From assembly GCA_900541575.1 (NCBI GenBank), contig UQKO01000001.1, positions 43,412-107,411 of the forward strand: a DNA stretch of 64,000 nucleotides, written 5' to 3'. This document shows positions 45,769 through 55,023 of the stretch, piece after piece. Position numbers and translations under genes: made by a program. The notes beneath the pieces are model-generated. The model was not told where the DNA came from. It searched no databases and saw nothing but the letters and a program-made list of their open reading frames with translations. The DNA comes from an uncultured Prevotella sp. (GTDB taxonomy: Bacteria; Bacteroidota; Bacteroidia; Bacteroidales; Bacteroidaceae). Numbering within the stretch: the stretch's first letter is position 1; the number at the start of each line of letters is the position of its first letter.

Positions 45769-47382
45769 ATGAAAAAAATCATATTTTCTATAGCCCTGCT
45801 CCTCAGTGCAGGTTTCTCCACACTCACGGCCACGGCACAAAATATTGTACCCATCCCCTTGAAAATGCAGAAAACGACAGACAATCCTCTCGTTTGGCTC
45901 AACATTTCTCAAGTAGAGGCTCCTAATAGCCTTAGCAATGAAAAAGAACACGCTCTCCGCATTCTCAAAGAGCGTGCAGGCATTACCACACTCAACACCA
46001 ATGGCAATGCCAAAATCACGCTAAGCATCGATGCTTCACTCTCTGACGATGAAGCATACACCCTCACACTCAACGAAAAAGGGGTAAACATTGCAGGTAA
46101 GACTGCAGCAGGCGTATTCTACGGATTAATGACGATGGAACAACTCATGATCGACGACCAAGCCTCTGCTCGCTGCATCGAAACGGCAGCCATCCACATT
46201 GAAGACGCTCCCCGTACCCATGTGCGCGAGATTATGGTCGATCCTTGCCGTATATTCCTTCCTTACGACCGCTTGAAAGATTTCGTGCCTGAGATGGCTC
46301 GTTACAAGTTTAATAGTATCCACCTGCATCTCGTTGACGATCAGGCATGGCGCATCGAAATTAAGAAATATCCTCAGCTCACAGAGAAGAGTAGCTCACG
46401 CGTGGGCATGGATGATATGCAGATGAGCATCTCTGGCTATTATACACAAGAGCAGATGAAGGAGTTCGTGAAATACTGTGAGAAATACCACATCATGGTA
46501 GTGCCTGAAATCGAAATGCCAGGACATGAAGTGGCTGCCATTCACGCTATTCCCGAACTTACTTGCGGTGCAAAAGAAGTGCCCATCCGTACCACTTGCG
46601 GTGTGTCCAACGAATTGCTCTGCCCGGGTAATGAGTTCACCTATGAGTTCTTAGGCAATGTATTCAAGGAAATCGCAGATATTTTCCCCTGCAAATACGT
46701 TCACCTTGGCGGTGACGAAGCAGGCAATCCCGCCCTCGACTGCTGGACCAATTGTGAGAAAGACAAGGCGCTGAAGAAGAAACTCGGCATCACCACAACC
46801 GATCGTTCGGAGAACTGGAAATTGCAGGAATACATGTTCAATCGTGTAATCGACACCCTGCAGACCAAGTATGGCAAGACTCCCATGTTCTGGTATGAGA
46901 CCGACTTCAAGAACATCCAGCCCGGTTGCGTCACTTTCGCTTGGCGCCATGGCTTGACCAGGAAAGCCATCGACGCAGCGATGTCCAACAATGCAAAGAT
47001 CATGCTCTGTCCTGGCGAATACTGCTACTATGATTATCCCATGGCAAACGGTGATATGCCTGAGAAGAACTGGGGTATGAACATCATCAAGTTCGAAGAC
47101 ATCTACAACCAGTTCGATCCCAACTGGGGTATGGGCGAAGAGTTCGAAAAGAACAATCTATTCGGCGTGGCATGCCCTCTGTGGAGTGAGTGTATCAATT
47201 CACCCGAGCGCGTGTTCTACCAAGCCTATCCTCGTGCTATCGAACTGAGTGAAATCGGTTGGAGCGCACAGAAGAATCGCTCTTGGAACAGCTTCTTGAA
47301 GCGCGTTCGTCCCATCATGCTCGACATGCAACGCCGCGGCATCACCTTCTCTATGCCTTCCGAATTTATTGACCTTCAGTAA
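45769..47382 (+). CDS. GH20 beta-N-acetylhexosaminidase
   Basis: 537 residues. Signal peptide (1-24, TATAQ), then a GH20b N-terminal domain and the TIM-barrel GH20 domain from about 150. Motifs are FNSIHLHLVDDQAWRIEIKK (near 181), VVPEIEMPGHEVAAI (near 244) and the catalytic pair Asp316-Glu317 in HLGGDEAG. It releases terminal GlcNAc/GalNAc from glycans or chitobiose, acting in the periplasm or at the surface. GC-rich codon use in the C-terminal half differs slightly from the N-terminal half. Confidence 0.95.
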   Translation: MKKIIFSIALLLSAGFSTLTATAQNIVPIPLKMQKTTDNPLVWLNISQVEAPNSLSNEKEHALRILKERAGITTLNTNGNAKITLSIDASLSDDEAYTLTLNEKGVNIAGKTAAGVFYGLMTMEQLMIDDQASARCIETAAIHIEDAPRTHVREIMVDPCRIFLPYDRLKDFVPEMARYKFNSIHLHLVDDQAWRIEIKKYPQLTEKSSSRVGMDDMQMSISGYYTQEQMKEFVKYCEKYHIMVVPEIEMPGHEVAAIHAIPELTCGAKEVPIRTTCGVSNELLCPGNEFTYEFLGNVFKEIADIFPCKYVHLGGDEAGNPALDCWTNCEKDKALKKKLGITTTDRSENWKLQEYMFNRVIDTLQTKYGKTPMFWYETDFKNIQPGCVTFAWRHGLTRKAIDAAMSNNAKIMLCPGEYCYYDYPMANGDMPEKNWGMNIIKFEDIYNQFDPNWGMGEEFEKNNLFGVACPLWSECINSPERVFYQAYPRAIELSEIGWSAQKNRSWNSFLKRVRPIMLDMQRRGITFSMPSEFIDLQ

Positions 47383-47409
47383 TAACCACTTCAAATCGCA
47401 TACACAAAT

Positions 47410-48798
47410 ATGAAAAAGATAATTTTGGGTCTTGCACTCCTCCTGAGCGGTTTTACCTCTGCTACGGCCGATGACATCATCAGCGGAGAGACCTATCGCA
47501 TCTGTACGACAGATGGCACACGCGCCCTTTCCACCTGTGGTTCAAACAAGAACGATGCCGTGCCAAGAATGGTCTTACTCGATACGACCGACGACAACCA
47601 GACTTGGACCATCACCAAAAGTGGCAACTACTACACCGTCAAGACCACACAAGGAAATTTCTGCCTTGATAATCCTTTAGAATCTCATTCCAAATGGGGT
47701 AATCAGGTACTTATATGGCAGACTTCTGGCGGTGACAATCAGAAGTGGACTTTCGAAGCCACCGACGATGGCGATTATTATTTGATTCCCTTTGAAAGTT
47801 CCGACAAGAGCAAATGCTACGCTTACGACGAGACAAGCGACAAGTTCGTATTCCAGACCAAGACGGAAACTACTCGCGTAAAACTGACTAAGGCTAATAC
47901 GAGCAAGACTCCCCTCAACGTAAACGGCTATTACGCACTTCAGGTTGTAAGCACATTACCTAGCTACTATACTGCAGCTGATGGCAAGTTCTTCGCGTTC
48001 ACAAAAACCGGAGTTCCCTCGCTCACAGGAGACTATACATATGAGAAATGCCGACTACAAATCACCACCGATGAGAATGGCATTGCAACCATTGTAATCC
48101 CCTCTACAGGAAAGTATGTCTACGCAGTAGGCACTACTCTGAGAGCATCTGATCCCGACGCTGACACCCACAAGGAACAGGCAAAATTCGTAATTTATTC
48201 TAACAACGACGAACTCAATCTCGACACAAGAGTAGCCATTCATGCAGGTAGCACTACAGATGCATCCAATAGCACATCTCTCAAAATGTTCAGCCTTTCT
48301 GGTTCTGTCTTTGCTATTTCTTCCAAGACATTGAAATCTTCTTACAATTTCCGCCTAGTAGCTCTTCCCGCCGAGAAAGATATCGAACGCCTCCAAGAAG
48401 CCATCAATGCCGCAGAAGAAGAAGCCAAGACACTTACTGGCGATGCCGCTATAGAAGCTAAAGCAGCCATTGCCAAAGCTCAAAGCGAATTAGACTATCC
48501 TTATATCACAAAATATGAGGTGCGTGCCGACATTTACGAACTCAACCAGAAGATTAAGGATTTGAAAAACGTACCCTCAAGCATCGGTCAAAACTTCACC
48601 CCTACCACAGGCATAAATGAAGCCCAAAACCAAGAAGCTGTTAAGGTATACACTCACGAAGGCTACATCGTAGTGGAGAACGCACAAAGCTATAAGATAT
48701 TCAATGCTGCAGGTCAGCAGGTTACAGGAGATCAGCAATTACCTAGCGGAGCCTACATCGTAGTAGCCAATGGACAAAGTTTCAAAGTTGTCCTCTAA
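47410..48798 (+). CDS. Secreted ricin-like carbohydrate-binding protein with T9SS-like tail
   Basis: 462 residues. Signal peptide (1-20). Residues about 25-155 look like a ricin-type beta-trefoil (QTWTITKSGNYYTVKTTQGNFCLD, then DNQKWTFEATDDGDYYLIP, the QxW pattern). A central beta region follows, then a helical segment at about 325-385 (EAINAAEEEAKTLTGDAAIE) and a C-terminal beta tail (YKIFNAAGQQVTG ... GAYIVVANGQSFKVV) resembling that of the LRR protein. Starts 27 bases after the GH20 gene, so the two are probably one operon; a glycan-binding partner for the hexosaminidase is a reasonable inference. Confidence 0.8.
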   Translation: MKKIILGLALLLSGFTSATADDIISGETYRICTTDGTRALSTCGSNKNDAVPRMVLLDTTDDNQTWTITKSGNYYTVKTTQGNFCLDNPLESHSKWGNQVLIWQTSGGDNQKWTFEATDDGDYYLIPFESSDKSKCYAYDETSDKFVFQTKTETTRVKLTKANTSKTPLNVNGYYALQVVSTLPSYYTAADGKFFAFTKTGVPSLTGDYTYEKCRLQITTDENGIATIVIPSTGKYVYAVGTTLRASDPDADTHKEQAKFVIYSNNDELNLDTRVAIHAGSTTDASNSTSLKMFSLSGSVFAISSKTLKSSYNFRLVALPAEKDIERLQEAINAAEEEAKTLTGDAAIEAKAAIAKAQSELDYPYITKYEVRADIYELNQKIKDLKNVPSSIGQNFTPTTGINEAQNQEAVKVYTHEGYIVVENAQSYKIFNAAGQQVTGDQQLPSGAYIVVANGQSFKVVL

Positions 48799-48920
48799 CA
48801 CCTATTCATCACAAGCGCTGCCGATTCAAAAATCTCGCAAGAAATGCTTTAATACCCAAAGCGAAATTTGCGATACATCCGCTTAAAGGTGGTAAGCATC
48901 CGAGACAATCCGGCTTGTTC

Positions 48921-48966
48921 ATTACAAAAAAACTCGCAAGTAAATACTTGCGAGTTTTTTTGTAAT
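48921..48966. terminator. Bidirectional terminator
   Basis: Perfect 20-bp stem ATTACAAAAAAACTCGCAAG with its complement (48921-48940, 48947-48966), loop TAAATA, T runs on both strands. It separates the secreted-protein operon from the convergent envelope trio. Confidence 0.92.
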
Positions 48967-49058
48967 AGTATGGAAGAAATACTTACGATTGTCAGCTACT
49001 TACGTCATCACAAATCATAGACTAAGAATATTCCTACCTACATTTCCTCAAGAAATGC

Positions 49059-49319
49059 TTATTTCTTCTTTTTCTTTATCAATTGAGCAAATGTGCCGAA
49101 ACGTTTCGAAAGTTTATACATCATCATGAAACCATCATATACAGCAAACGCCCTTTCCGCTTGATTGACCCAATGCTGCACCTTGCTGTTCTCAACAGGA
49201 GGAGTAAACAGCATTTTCCAATCATTAGCAATGCAACTACCGCTCTTATGAATTTCTTTTTTCAGATATTCCTTACGCTGCAGCAACTGCTCTATCGTAT
49301 TCTGTTCTTGGCTCGTCAT
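49059..49319 (-). CDS. Small hypothetical protein of the envelope trio
   Basis: 86 residues, mostly helical and charged, with one weakly hydrophobic segment (AVYDGFMMMYKLSKRFG) and a very basic end (KKKKK). No family recognised. It starts 13 bases after the holin-like gene ends, so it is part of the same transcript as the holin-like and YtxH genes, an arrangement common in Bacteroidetes. Confidence 0.7.
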   Translation of the reverse strand: MTSQEQNTIEQLLQRKEYLKKEIHKSGSCIANDWKMLFTPPVENSKVQHWVNQAERAFAVYDGFMMMYKLSKRFGTFAQLIKKKKK

Positions 49320-49332
49320 AGAAGAATGGTGT

Positions 49333-49731
49333 TTAATTCTGTTCTTGAGATTTATTCTTATTTCTTTTGAGGCTATCTTCTAAAAAGAGATGAGCCAAAA
49401 AAGCAGTGAGTGGAAATTCAATCCAACTCTTTCGTTTGTAATATATAATAATACCTAGGATTATATAAAAAGCCACGACTATGGCATAAGCCACTGCTTG
49501 ACTTCCAAGCAAAGGAGCAAGTGATGCAGCCGCCATCATTGAAACAAACAATATGGCTAGGCATGCCAACATGAAAAGCACGGCGCCAAGCACTAAAGCG
49601 GCTACCAACTGTGAAAGTTTTCTCACAATATCGATTTCAAAACTTTCTGCACGGAGTTCCACATATCGTTTTATCTCCGTAATGAGTTGGCTAATGGTTT
49701 CAATATTTCTATCAGACGAAAACATGGGCAA
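49333..49731 (-). CDS. Phage-holin-superfamily (DUF1469-like) membrane protein
   Basis: 132 residues. An amphipathic N-terminal helix (ETISQLITEIKRYVELRAES), two transmembrane helices (about 45-72 and 78-98) and a short basic tail. Matches the Holin-X / DUF1469 group of small chromosomal membrane proteins, which despite the name are not shown to be phage lysis genes. Adjacent to a YtxH gene, the usual neighbour, suggesting a role in envelope stress or membrane organisation. Confidence 0.8.
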   Translation of the reverse strand: MPMFSSDRNIETISQLITEIKRYVELRAESFEIDIVRKLSQLVAALVLGAVLFMLACLAILFVSMMAAASLAPLLGSQAVAYAIVVAFYIILGIIIYYKRKSWIEFPLTAFLAHLFLEDSLKRNKNKSQEQN

Positions 49732-49850
49732 AATCTATCACATGAAAGTTACAAAAAAGCCAAGAAGCAAGTTGTGCTCGTACATACTCTATATATTATA
49801 TAAGGAATATGCGCCACACAAGCCCTTGCTTCTTGGCCAATAAGAAATGA

Positions 49851-50057
49851 TTAATCGTTGGCAGGCTGAAGCTCGTCTGCGATGTCGTCTACCAAGCCTT
49901 CCATTTCCTTGCTGTTGAGCTTGATGCCGCGTTTACGGATAGCTTCTGCAATCTTTGTACGAGTGTCTGTGCCCTTTTCAGGAGCAAAGAGAATACCACA
50001 TGCTGCACCTACGGCTGCTCCGCCGAGGAATGCTGCTAAAATACTTAGTCCTTTCAT
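49851..50057 (-). CDS. YtxH-domain protein
   Basis: 68 residues from the internal Met of MKGLSILAAFLGGAAVGAAC; the frame runs 12 codons further without a sensible start. N-terminal Gly/Ala-rich helix, then GILFAPEKGTDTRTKIAEAI, the YtxH signature. A small membrane-anchored, general-stress-associated family of unknown mechanism. First gene of the envelope trio. A TATATTTG box lies just upstream on the minus strand, without a clear -33. Confidence 0.85.
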   Translation of the reverse strand: MKGLSILAAFLGGAAVGAACGILFAPEKGTDTRTKIAEAIRKRGIKLNSKEMEGLVDDIADELQPAND

Positions 50058-50191
50058 GATGTTTTTATTTAAAAGTGAGTATTTATGTGCCAAATATACG
50101 ATTTTTTGTTGAGACGTACACTATAAATCACAAGAATATTTCATACAAACATGATATTTAGGCGATTTTAATCATGTTTAAGCAAAAGCTG

Positions 50192-50222
50192 TTGCCTGTT
50201 TCGTTACAGTTTTGTATTTTTG
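50192..50222 (+). promoter_or_regulatory. Promoter of the SPOR lipoprotein gene
   Basis: TTG (50192-50194), 20-base spacer, TATTTTTG (50215-50222). It lies inside the longest open frame, which shows that the gene starts at the downstream Met (50317). Confidence 0.75.
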
Positions 50223-50316
50223 TAGCGAAGTTTGTATCAAAAATAAGCTATCTGCCATGAATTGCAGACAAATTTGCACGGACTTCAATCTAATTCAAAG
50301 AAAAAATCGTATCAAA

Positions 50317-50841
50317 ATGAAGAAGAATTTAGTATTGGTATTTGGGTTGTGTGCTGTAGCTCTTCTGAGCAGTTGTAAATCGCGCGAGAGTGCTTATCGT
50401 CAGGCTTGGGCTCAAGCCATGGCTCAGGATAAGTCTCAGCAAAATGAGCAGCAGGTAACAACGGAGGATAAAACCGAGACAGAGACCGTAGTTACTCCTG
50501 TAACTCCCGCTCCTACAACCCCCACAACGACCATTACCACCGACCATAGCGATGTACGCGAAATCAACGGCAACATGTCTGTAGTAAGCGGTAATCCGCT
50601 CAAAGCATATAGTGTTGTTGTAGGTAGCTTCGTAACTCAGGCTAACGCGGAAGGCTTGAAAAGCCGTCTTCAGCAGCAGGGATTCGATGCACGTGTAATC
50701 AAAACCGACGAAGTCATTAAGGGCGTAACTGGTTGGTATCGCGTAATTGCCTCTTCTTATGACGACAAAGCTTCTGCCGTACAATCACGTAAGTCATTGA
50801 GTGGCACTTACGCTGGTGCATGGTTGCTTTTCCGCAAATAA
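50317..50841 (+). CDS. SPOR-domain lipoprotein
   Basis: 174 residues from MKKNLVLVFGLCAVALLSSC, a lipoprotein signal with LSSC (Cys20). A Thr/Pro-rich linker (about 50-80) leads to a C-terminal SPOR domain (about 100-174: SVVVGSFVTQANAEGLKSRL ... WYRVIASSYDDKASA). SPOR domains bind denuded peptidoglycan, often at the division site. The start is fixed by the promoter at 50192-50222. Confidence 0.92.
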   Translation: MKKNLVLVFGLCAVALLSSCKSRESAYRQAWAQAMAQDKSQQNEQQVTTEDKTETETVVTPVTPAPTTPTTTITTDHSDVREINGNMSVVSGNPLKAYSVVVGSFVTQANAEGLKSRLQQQGFDARVIKTDEVIKGVTGWYRVIASSYDDKASAVQSRKSLSGTYAGAWLLFRK

Positions 50842-50856
50842 TCAGACTTTGTCTGA

Positions 50857-50954
50857 ATGGGTTGCCTAATCGATTTTCATTGATGGAGCATTCAATAAAG
50901 AGTTAGTTCAAAGCTCTGAGAATGACATGAATGAGCATTTATTAGGCAACCCAT
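50857..50954 (+). terminator. Terminator with large structured loop
   Basis: 14-bp stem ATGGGTTGCCTAAT / ATTAGGCAACCCAT (50857-50870, 50941-50954) followed by ATTTTTTC. The 70-nt interior can itself fold. Confidence 0.7.
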
Positions 50955-51126
50955 ATTTTTTCATACCCAAACATTCAAATTGGCGATAAAGGCATACCAC
51001 CTCCCTCTTAACAATCCACTTTAATAAGGAGGAATATAGGAATAAGACAAATGCTTATGAAAGCTCATTTCTTTGAGATATGATATTTCCTGTACACCTC
51101 GCCTCATTGCCGTATACAATATAAAA

Positions 51127-52236
51127 GTGTCTGTGACAGATAACACTTCGAAAACGCCCCTATTGGGAATGTCTCTTGAAGATCTAAAAGCTCTAGCCGT
51201 GCAGCTAGGGCTTAAACCTTATGTGGGAAAGCAAATGGCCAATTGGATCTATGCCAAGCATGTGACCGATATAGACCAAATGCAGAATCTATCGAAAGAT
51301 GCTCGCACTAGATTGAAATCTGCGGGCTATGAAATTGGCTGTACACGTCCAGTAGACGAACAGCGTTCGGTAGATGGCACTGTGAAATATCTTTATGCCA
51401 CTTCTAAAGGCGACTTTATCGAGACGGTATATATTCCTGATGGCGAACGTGCTACACTGTGTGTGAGTTCACAAGTGGGATGCAAGATGGGATGCGCTTT
51501 CTGCATGACTGGACGCCAAGGCTACGTAGCTTCACTCTCTGCCACAGACATTCTCAATCAGATTTATTCTCTGCCCGAACGCGACACACTCACCAACATC
51601 GTATTTATGGGACAAGGAGAGCCTTTCGACAATCTTGACAATGTTTTGAAAGCCACAACAGCATTAACTGCCGAATGGGGTTGGGCATGGAGCCCGAAAC
51701 GCATTACCGTGTCAAGCGTAGGATTGGCCAAAGGACTTACACGATTCATCGAAGAGAGCACTTGCCATTTAGCCATTAGTCTGCACCATCCTATCCCTTC
51801 GGAACGTGCAAAATTAATGCCTGCTGAACGTGCATTTAGCATTCAAGACGTAGTAAACATTCTCGAACAATACGACGTATTCCGCAAGCACACCTTACCT
51901 AGCCAATCAAGCGAGGTCTCGCGCCAACGCCGACTATCGTTTGAATACATTGTATTTGCAGGTATAAACGATAGTCTCAAACATGCAGATGCTCTTATCA
52001 AATTGCTTCACAAGCTTGATTGTAGAATCAACTTAATTCGATTCCACGACATTCCCAATACACCGCTTCATGGAGTATCAGCAGAAGGCATGATAAAGTT
52101 CCGTGACTACTTGACATCACACGGATTGTTCACTACGATTCGCGCCTCTCGCGGACAAGATATTTTTGCGGCTTGCGGCTTACTTAGCACAGCCAAGCAG
52201 GAAGCACTGAAGAATCAAAAGAAAGAAAACATCTAA
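51127..52236 (+). CDS. rlmN: 23S rRNA (adenine-2503-C2)-methyltransferase
   Basis: 369 residues from a GTG after an A-rich stretch. The frame is open from a TTG at 51073, and a second GTG lies at 51133, so the exact start is uncertain. Radical SAM cluster CxxxCxxC in CKMGCAFCMTG, and the conserved second cysteine in FAACGLLSTAKQ. It methylates A2503 of 23S rRNA and A37 of some tRNAs. About ten extra residues before RQRRLSFEYIVF, relative to homologues I know, form a small insertion. Confidence 0.95.
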   Translation: MSVTDNTSKTPLLGMSLEDLKALAVQLGLKPYVGKQMANWIYAKHVTDIDQMQNLSKDARTRLKSAGYEIGCTRPVDEQRSVDGTVKYLYATSKGDFIETVYIPDGERATLCVSSQVGCKMGCAFCMTGRQGYVASLSATDILNQIYSLPERDTLTNIVFMGQGEPFDNLDNVLKATTALTAEWGWAWSPKRITVSSVGLAKGLTRFIEESTCHLAISLHHPIPSERAKLMPAERAFSIQDVVNILEQYDVFRKHTLPSQSSEVSRQRRLSFEYIVFAGINDSLKHADALIKLLHKLDCRINLIRFHDIPNTPLHGVSAEGMIKFRDYLTSHGLFTTIRASRGQDIFAACGLLSTAKQEALKNQKKENI

Positions 52237-52243
52237 CATGCTT

Positions 52244-52282
52244 GTATGCAGGAAAACACACCACATGTGTTTTCCTGTATAC
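52244..52282 (+). terminator. Hairpin between rlmN and pdxA
   Basis: 17-bp stem GTATGCAGGAAAACACA / TGTGTTTTCCTGTATAC with one G-U pair and a 5-nt loop. No T-tract, so it may attenuate rather than stop transcription into pdxA. Confidence 0.55.
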
Positions 52283-52317
52283 ACAGTATTACTTCCTATA
52301 CAAGCACATTTTAAATA

Positions 52318-53430
52318 ATGACAGACCATATTCAAGACCTAATAGAGCCACAGCAGGAGACACAAGAAAAAGCTGCACCTATTCGCGTAGGAATTACACA
52401 AGGTGACACCAATGGTGTAGGCTACGAACTAATATTCAAGACCTTCTCTGATGCTTCCATGCTCGAGATATGTACTCCCATTGTGTTTGGCCATATCAAA
52501 GTAGCAAACTTTCATAAGAAAACATTAGGTTTCAACAACATTTCGCTCAATGTGGTTGCCTCGGCCGAAGAAGCCGTTCCTGGCAAACTCAACTTCGTTA
52601 GTTGTTCTGACGATGAAGTCAAGGTGGAATTTGGCACACAAAGCGCAGAAGCCGGACACGCTGCATTTATGTCACTAGAGCAAGCCGTCAACGATAGCAA
52701 GTCTGGACATATTGATGTTCTCGTTACGGCTCCTATTAATAAAGCTAGTATTCAAAGCACAAATTTCCGATTTGTGGGGCATACGGAATATCTTTCCAAT
52801 CGTTTCGGTGGCGAAACTGCAGAGCCACTTATGATTCTTTGTAACAACCTCATGCGTGTGGCATTAGTATCTACTCATTTGCCTGTATCGGAAGTTCCAT
52901 TTGCAGTAACTAAGGACAACATTGACACGAAAGCACGTTTACTTTACGAATCTCTAAGGCGCGATTTCAACATTTCAGCTCCACGTATAGCCATACTAGC
53001 ACTCAACCCGCACGCTGGCGACAATGGAATATTAGGTTCCGAAGAGGAAGAAATCATCAAGCCCACTATCAAAGCACTTTCCGAAGCAGGACTTCCTTGC
53101 TATGGTCCTTATGCTGCCGATGGCTTCTTCGGAGCAGGTATGTATCGTCACTTTGATGGGATATTGGCTATGTACCACGACCAAGGCCTTGCTCCTTTCA
53201 AGGCACTTTCGATGAACGATGGAGTAAACTTCACCGCAGGTCTGCCCATAATACGTACTTCACCCGATCACGGCACAGCCTACGATATAGCTGGCACAGG
53301 AACAGCACAAGCGGGATCTTTCCGTCAAGCCGTCTATGCAGCCATTGATATATATAAGGCTCGCAAGCAGTATGAAGAGAGCTATGCCAATCCTCTGCCC
53401 AAAATATACCAAGATAAAAGAGAGCATTAA
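52318..53430 (+). CDS. pdxA: 4-hydroxythreonine-4-phosphate dehydrogenase
   Basis: 370 residues. Metal-binding histidines in VGHTEYLSNRF, NPHAGDNG and MYHDQGLAPFK; the start IRVGITQGDTNGVGYELI is typical. It makes 3-amino-1-hydroxyacetone phosphate in DXP-dependent vitamin B6 synthesis. The partner pdxJ is not in the window. 34 bases separate it from the next gene, so it may be co-transcribed with the nucleotidyltransferase module. Confidence 0.96.
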   Translation: MTDHIQDLIEPQQETQEKAAPIRVGITQGDTNGVGYELIFKTFSDASMLEICTPIVFGHIKVANFHKKTLGFNNISLNVVASAEEAVPGKLNFVSCSDDEVKVEFGTQSAEAGHAAFMSLEQAVNDSKSGHIDVLVTAPINKASIQSTNFRFVGHTEYLSNRFGGETAEPLMILCNNLMRVALVSTHLPVSEVPFAVTKDNIDTKARLLYESLRRDFNISAPRIAILALNPHAGDNGILGSEEEEIIKPTIKALSEAGLPCYGPYAADGFFGAGMYRHFDGILAMYHDQGLAPFKALSMNDGVNFTAGLPIIRTSPDHGTAYDIAGTGTAQAGSFRQAVYAAIDIYKARKQYEESYANPLPKIYQDKREH

Positions 53431-53464
53431 GGCTATCCATCAAAAAACAACAATATTCAGAGAT

Positions 53465-54175
53465 ATGAAATTCGCAATTATTGCGGCAGGCGAAGGCTCT
53501 CGATTGCAACATGAGGGTGTGGCTCTGCCTAAGCCTTTAGTGCCCATATGTGGTGAAGCTATGATTGATCGACTGATCCGCGTGTTTCGCCAAAATCATG
53601 CCGAAGAGATTGTTATCATCGTCAATACGCTCAATCCGCAAACCGAACAGCATATTCGCATGTTGAAAGCCAAAGGACTGGCCAACGACATTCGCCTCGT
53701 GGTGAAAAGCACACCTAGCTCCATGCATAGCTTTGCGGAACTCGCTCCTTACCTAAGCGATGGTCCTTTTTGCTTGACCACTGTAGACACGATCTTTAAA
53801 GAAGACGAATTCTCTGCTTACATAGCAAATTTCCTAAAGAGTTCTTTCGATGGATACATGGCTGTAACTGACTTTATTGATGATGAAAAGCCGCTTTATG
53901 TAGCGACCGATGATTCTCTAAATATCACGGGATTTCATGATCAGAACGAAGGCGATCGTTTTATTTCGGGCGGCATCTACTGTTTGAAACCCAAAGCACT
54001 CCACACGCTCCACAGATGTTTACAAGAAGGACAGAGCCGAATGCGTAATTTTCAACGCGCACTCGTGGCTGACGGCTTGAAACTGAAGGCTTGCCCATTC
54101 TCAAAGATTCTAGATGTAGACCATGCTTCCGATATCGCTAAAGCAGAAGATTTCTTAAAGAAAGAATCTATATGA
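53465..54175 (+). CDS. Nucleotidyltransferase (MobA/GlmU-like NTP transferase)
   Basis: 236 residues starting MKFAIIAAGEGSRLQHEG; the open frame reaches back into pdxA, but this Met precedes the typical motif. NTP-binding AAGEGSRL (7-14), KPLVPICGEAMIDRLI, then the sugar/alcohol-phosphate side TVDTIFKEDEF, and DVDHASDIAKAE at the end. The fold activates sugar or alcohol phosphates as NDP derivatives, for example CDP- or UDP-linked. Overlaps the next gene by 4 bases (ATGA). In this context the likely product is a CDP-alcohol for the phosphotransferase two genes on. Confidence 0.88.
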   Translation: MKFAIIAAGEGSRLQHEGVALPKPLVPICGEAMIDRLIRVFRQNHAEEIVIIVNTLNPQTEQHIRMLKAKGLANDIRLVVKSTPSSMHSFAELAPYLSDGPFCLTTVDTIFKEDEFSAYIANFLKSSFDGYMAVTDFIDDEKPLYVATDDSLNITGFHDQNEGDRFISGGIYCLKPKALHTLHRCLQEGQSRMRNFQRALVADGLKLKACPFSKILDVDHASDIAKAEDFLKKESI

Positions 54176-55023
54176 AGAAGCATCTATTAGCCATTAGCAG
54201 AGCTACTAAATACAGCCCCAACTCCATCGACCGTGATGCAGCCATTTTCGCATCAGTTTGCAGCCGTATGAATCGTGGCAACAACGACATCTCTGTTATC
54301 AGTGAAGACCTTTACATTACCGCCGATTTAAGCGAATTTGACCTCGTGTTTTCCATGGCACGAGGTCGTGATGTGTTACAAGAGTTAGCCAAAGCCGAGG
54401 CCCAAGGCTTGCGAGTAGTCAATTCAGCACATTGCTTATTGAAAATGTCGCGCGCAGAAATGATTGACACTTTCCAACGTGAGGGCATTCCATGCCCTAA
54501 AGCCCAAGTAGGCAATCCTGCAGCATGGAACGAGCTGACCATAAACTTTCCTTTGTGGCTGAAACGCACCGATGCATGTGCACAGCAAAAAGGAGATGTG
54601 CGTAAAATAGACTCAATGGAAAAGTTTCACCAAGCCCTCAATGACTTTGCAACGAAAGGTATTACGCATATTGTGGCAGAAGAGCATATTGAAGGCGATC
54701 TAGTGAAATTCTATGGAGTAGAAGGTACAGATTTCTTCTATGCCACCTATCCCACTGAGACAGATGGATTTTCTAAGTTTGGCCTAGAAAAAGAAAATGG
54801 TATTCCTCAGCACTATGCTTACGATAAATCGAAGCTAAAGCAAATTGCCGACCAAGCAGCACGCGTAAGCGGACTAACCATCTATGGTGGCGATGCCGTT
54901 GTACGAGAAGACGGAAGTTTCGCAATTATCGATTTCAACGATTGGCCAAGCTTCTCATCTTGTCGAAAACAAGCCGCAAAAGCTATTGCAACTCGACTAA
55001 AACAAATATTACATACACTATAA
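54172..55023 (+). CDS. ATP-grasp-family ligase-like protein
   Basis: 283 residues. The C-terminal two thirds show an ATP-grasp pattern: PLWLKRTDACAQQKGDV (phosphate loop), VAEEHIEGDLVKFYGV, and the metal site VVREDGSFAIIDFNDWPSF with D and N ligands. The N-terminus (LAISRATKYSPNSIDRDAAIF) is not one I can name. Such proteins join a carboxylate to an amine or other nucleophile through an acyl-phosphate; the substrate is unknown. Its stop codon overlaps the ATG of the next gene (TAATG), so it is tightly coupled to the CDP-alcohol phosphotransferase. Confidence 0.85.
   Translation: MKKHLLAISRATKYSPNSIDRDAAIFASVCSRMNRGNNDISVISEDLYITADLSEFDLVFSMARGRDVLQELAKAEAQGLRVVNSAHCLLKMSRAEMIDTFQREGIPCPKAQVGNPAAWNELTINFPLWLKRTDACAQQKGDVRKIDSMEKFHQALNDFATKGITHIVAEEHIEGDLVKFYGVEGTDFFYATYPTETDGFSKFGLEKENGIPQHYAYDKSKLKQIADQAARVSGLTIYGGDAVVREDGSFAIIDFNDWPSFSSCRKQAAKAIATRLKQILHTL

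Noticed and set aside
49333..49731. Prophage lysis gene
   Set aside because: The holin-superfamily label is a family name only; no other phage genes are near, and the YtxH neighbour fits the chromosomal envelope context.
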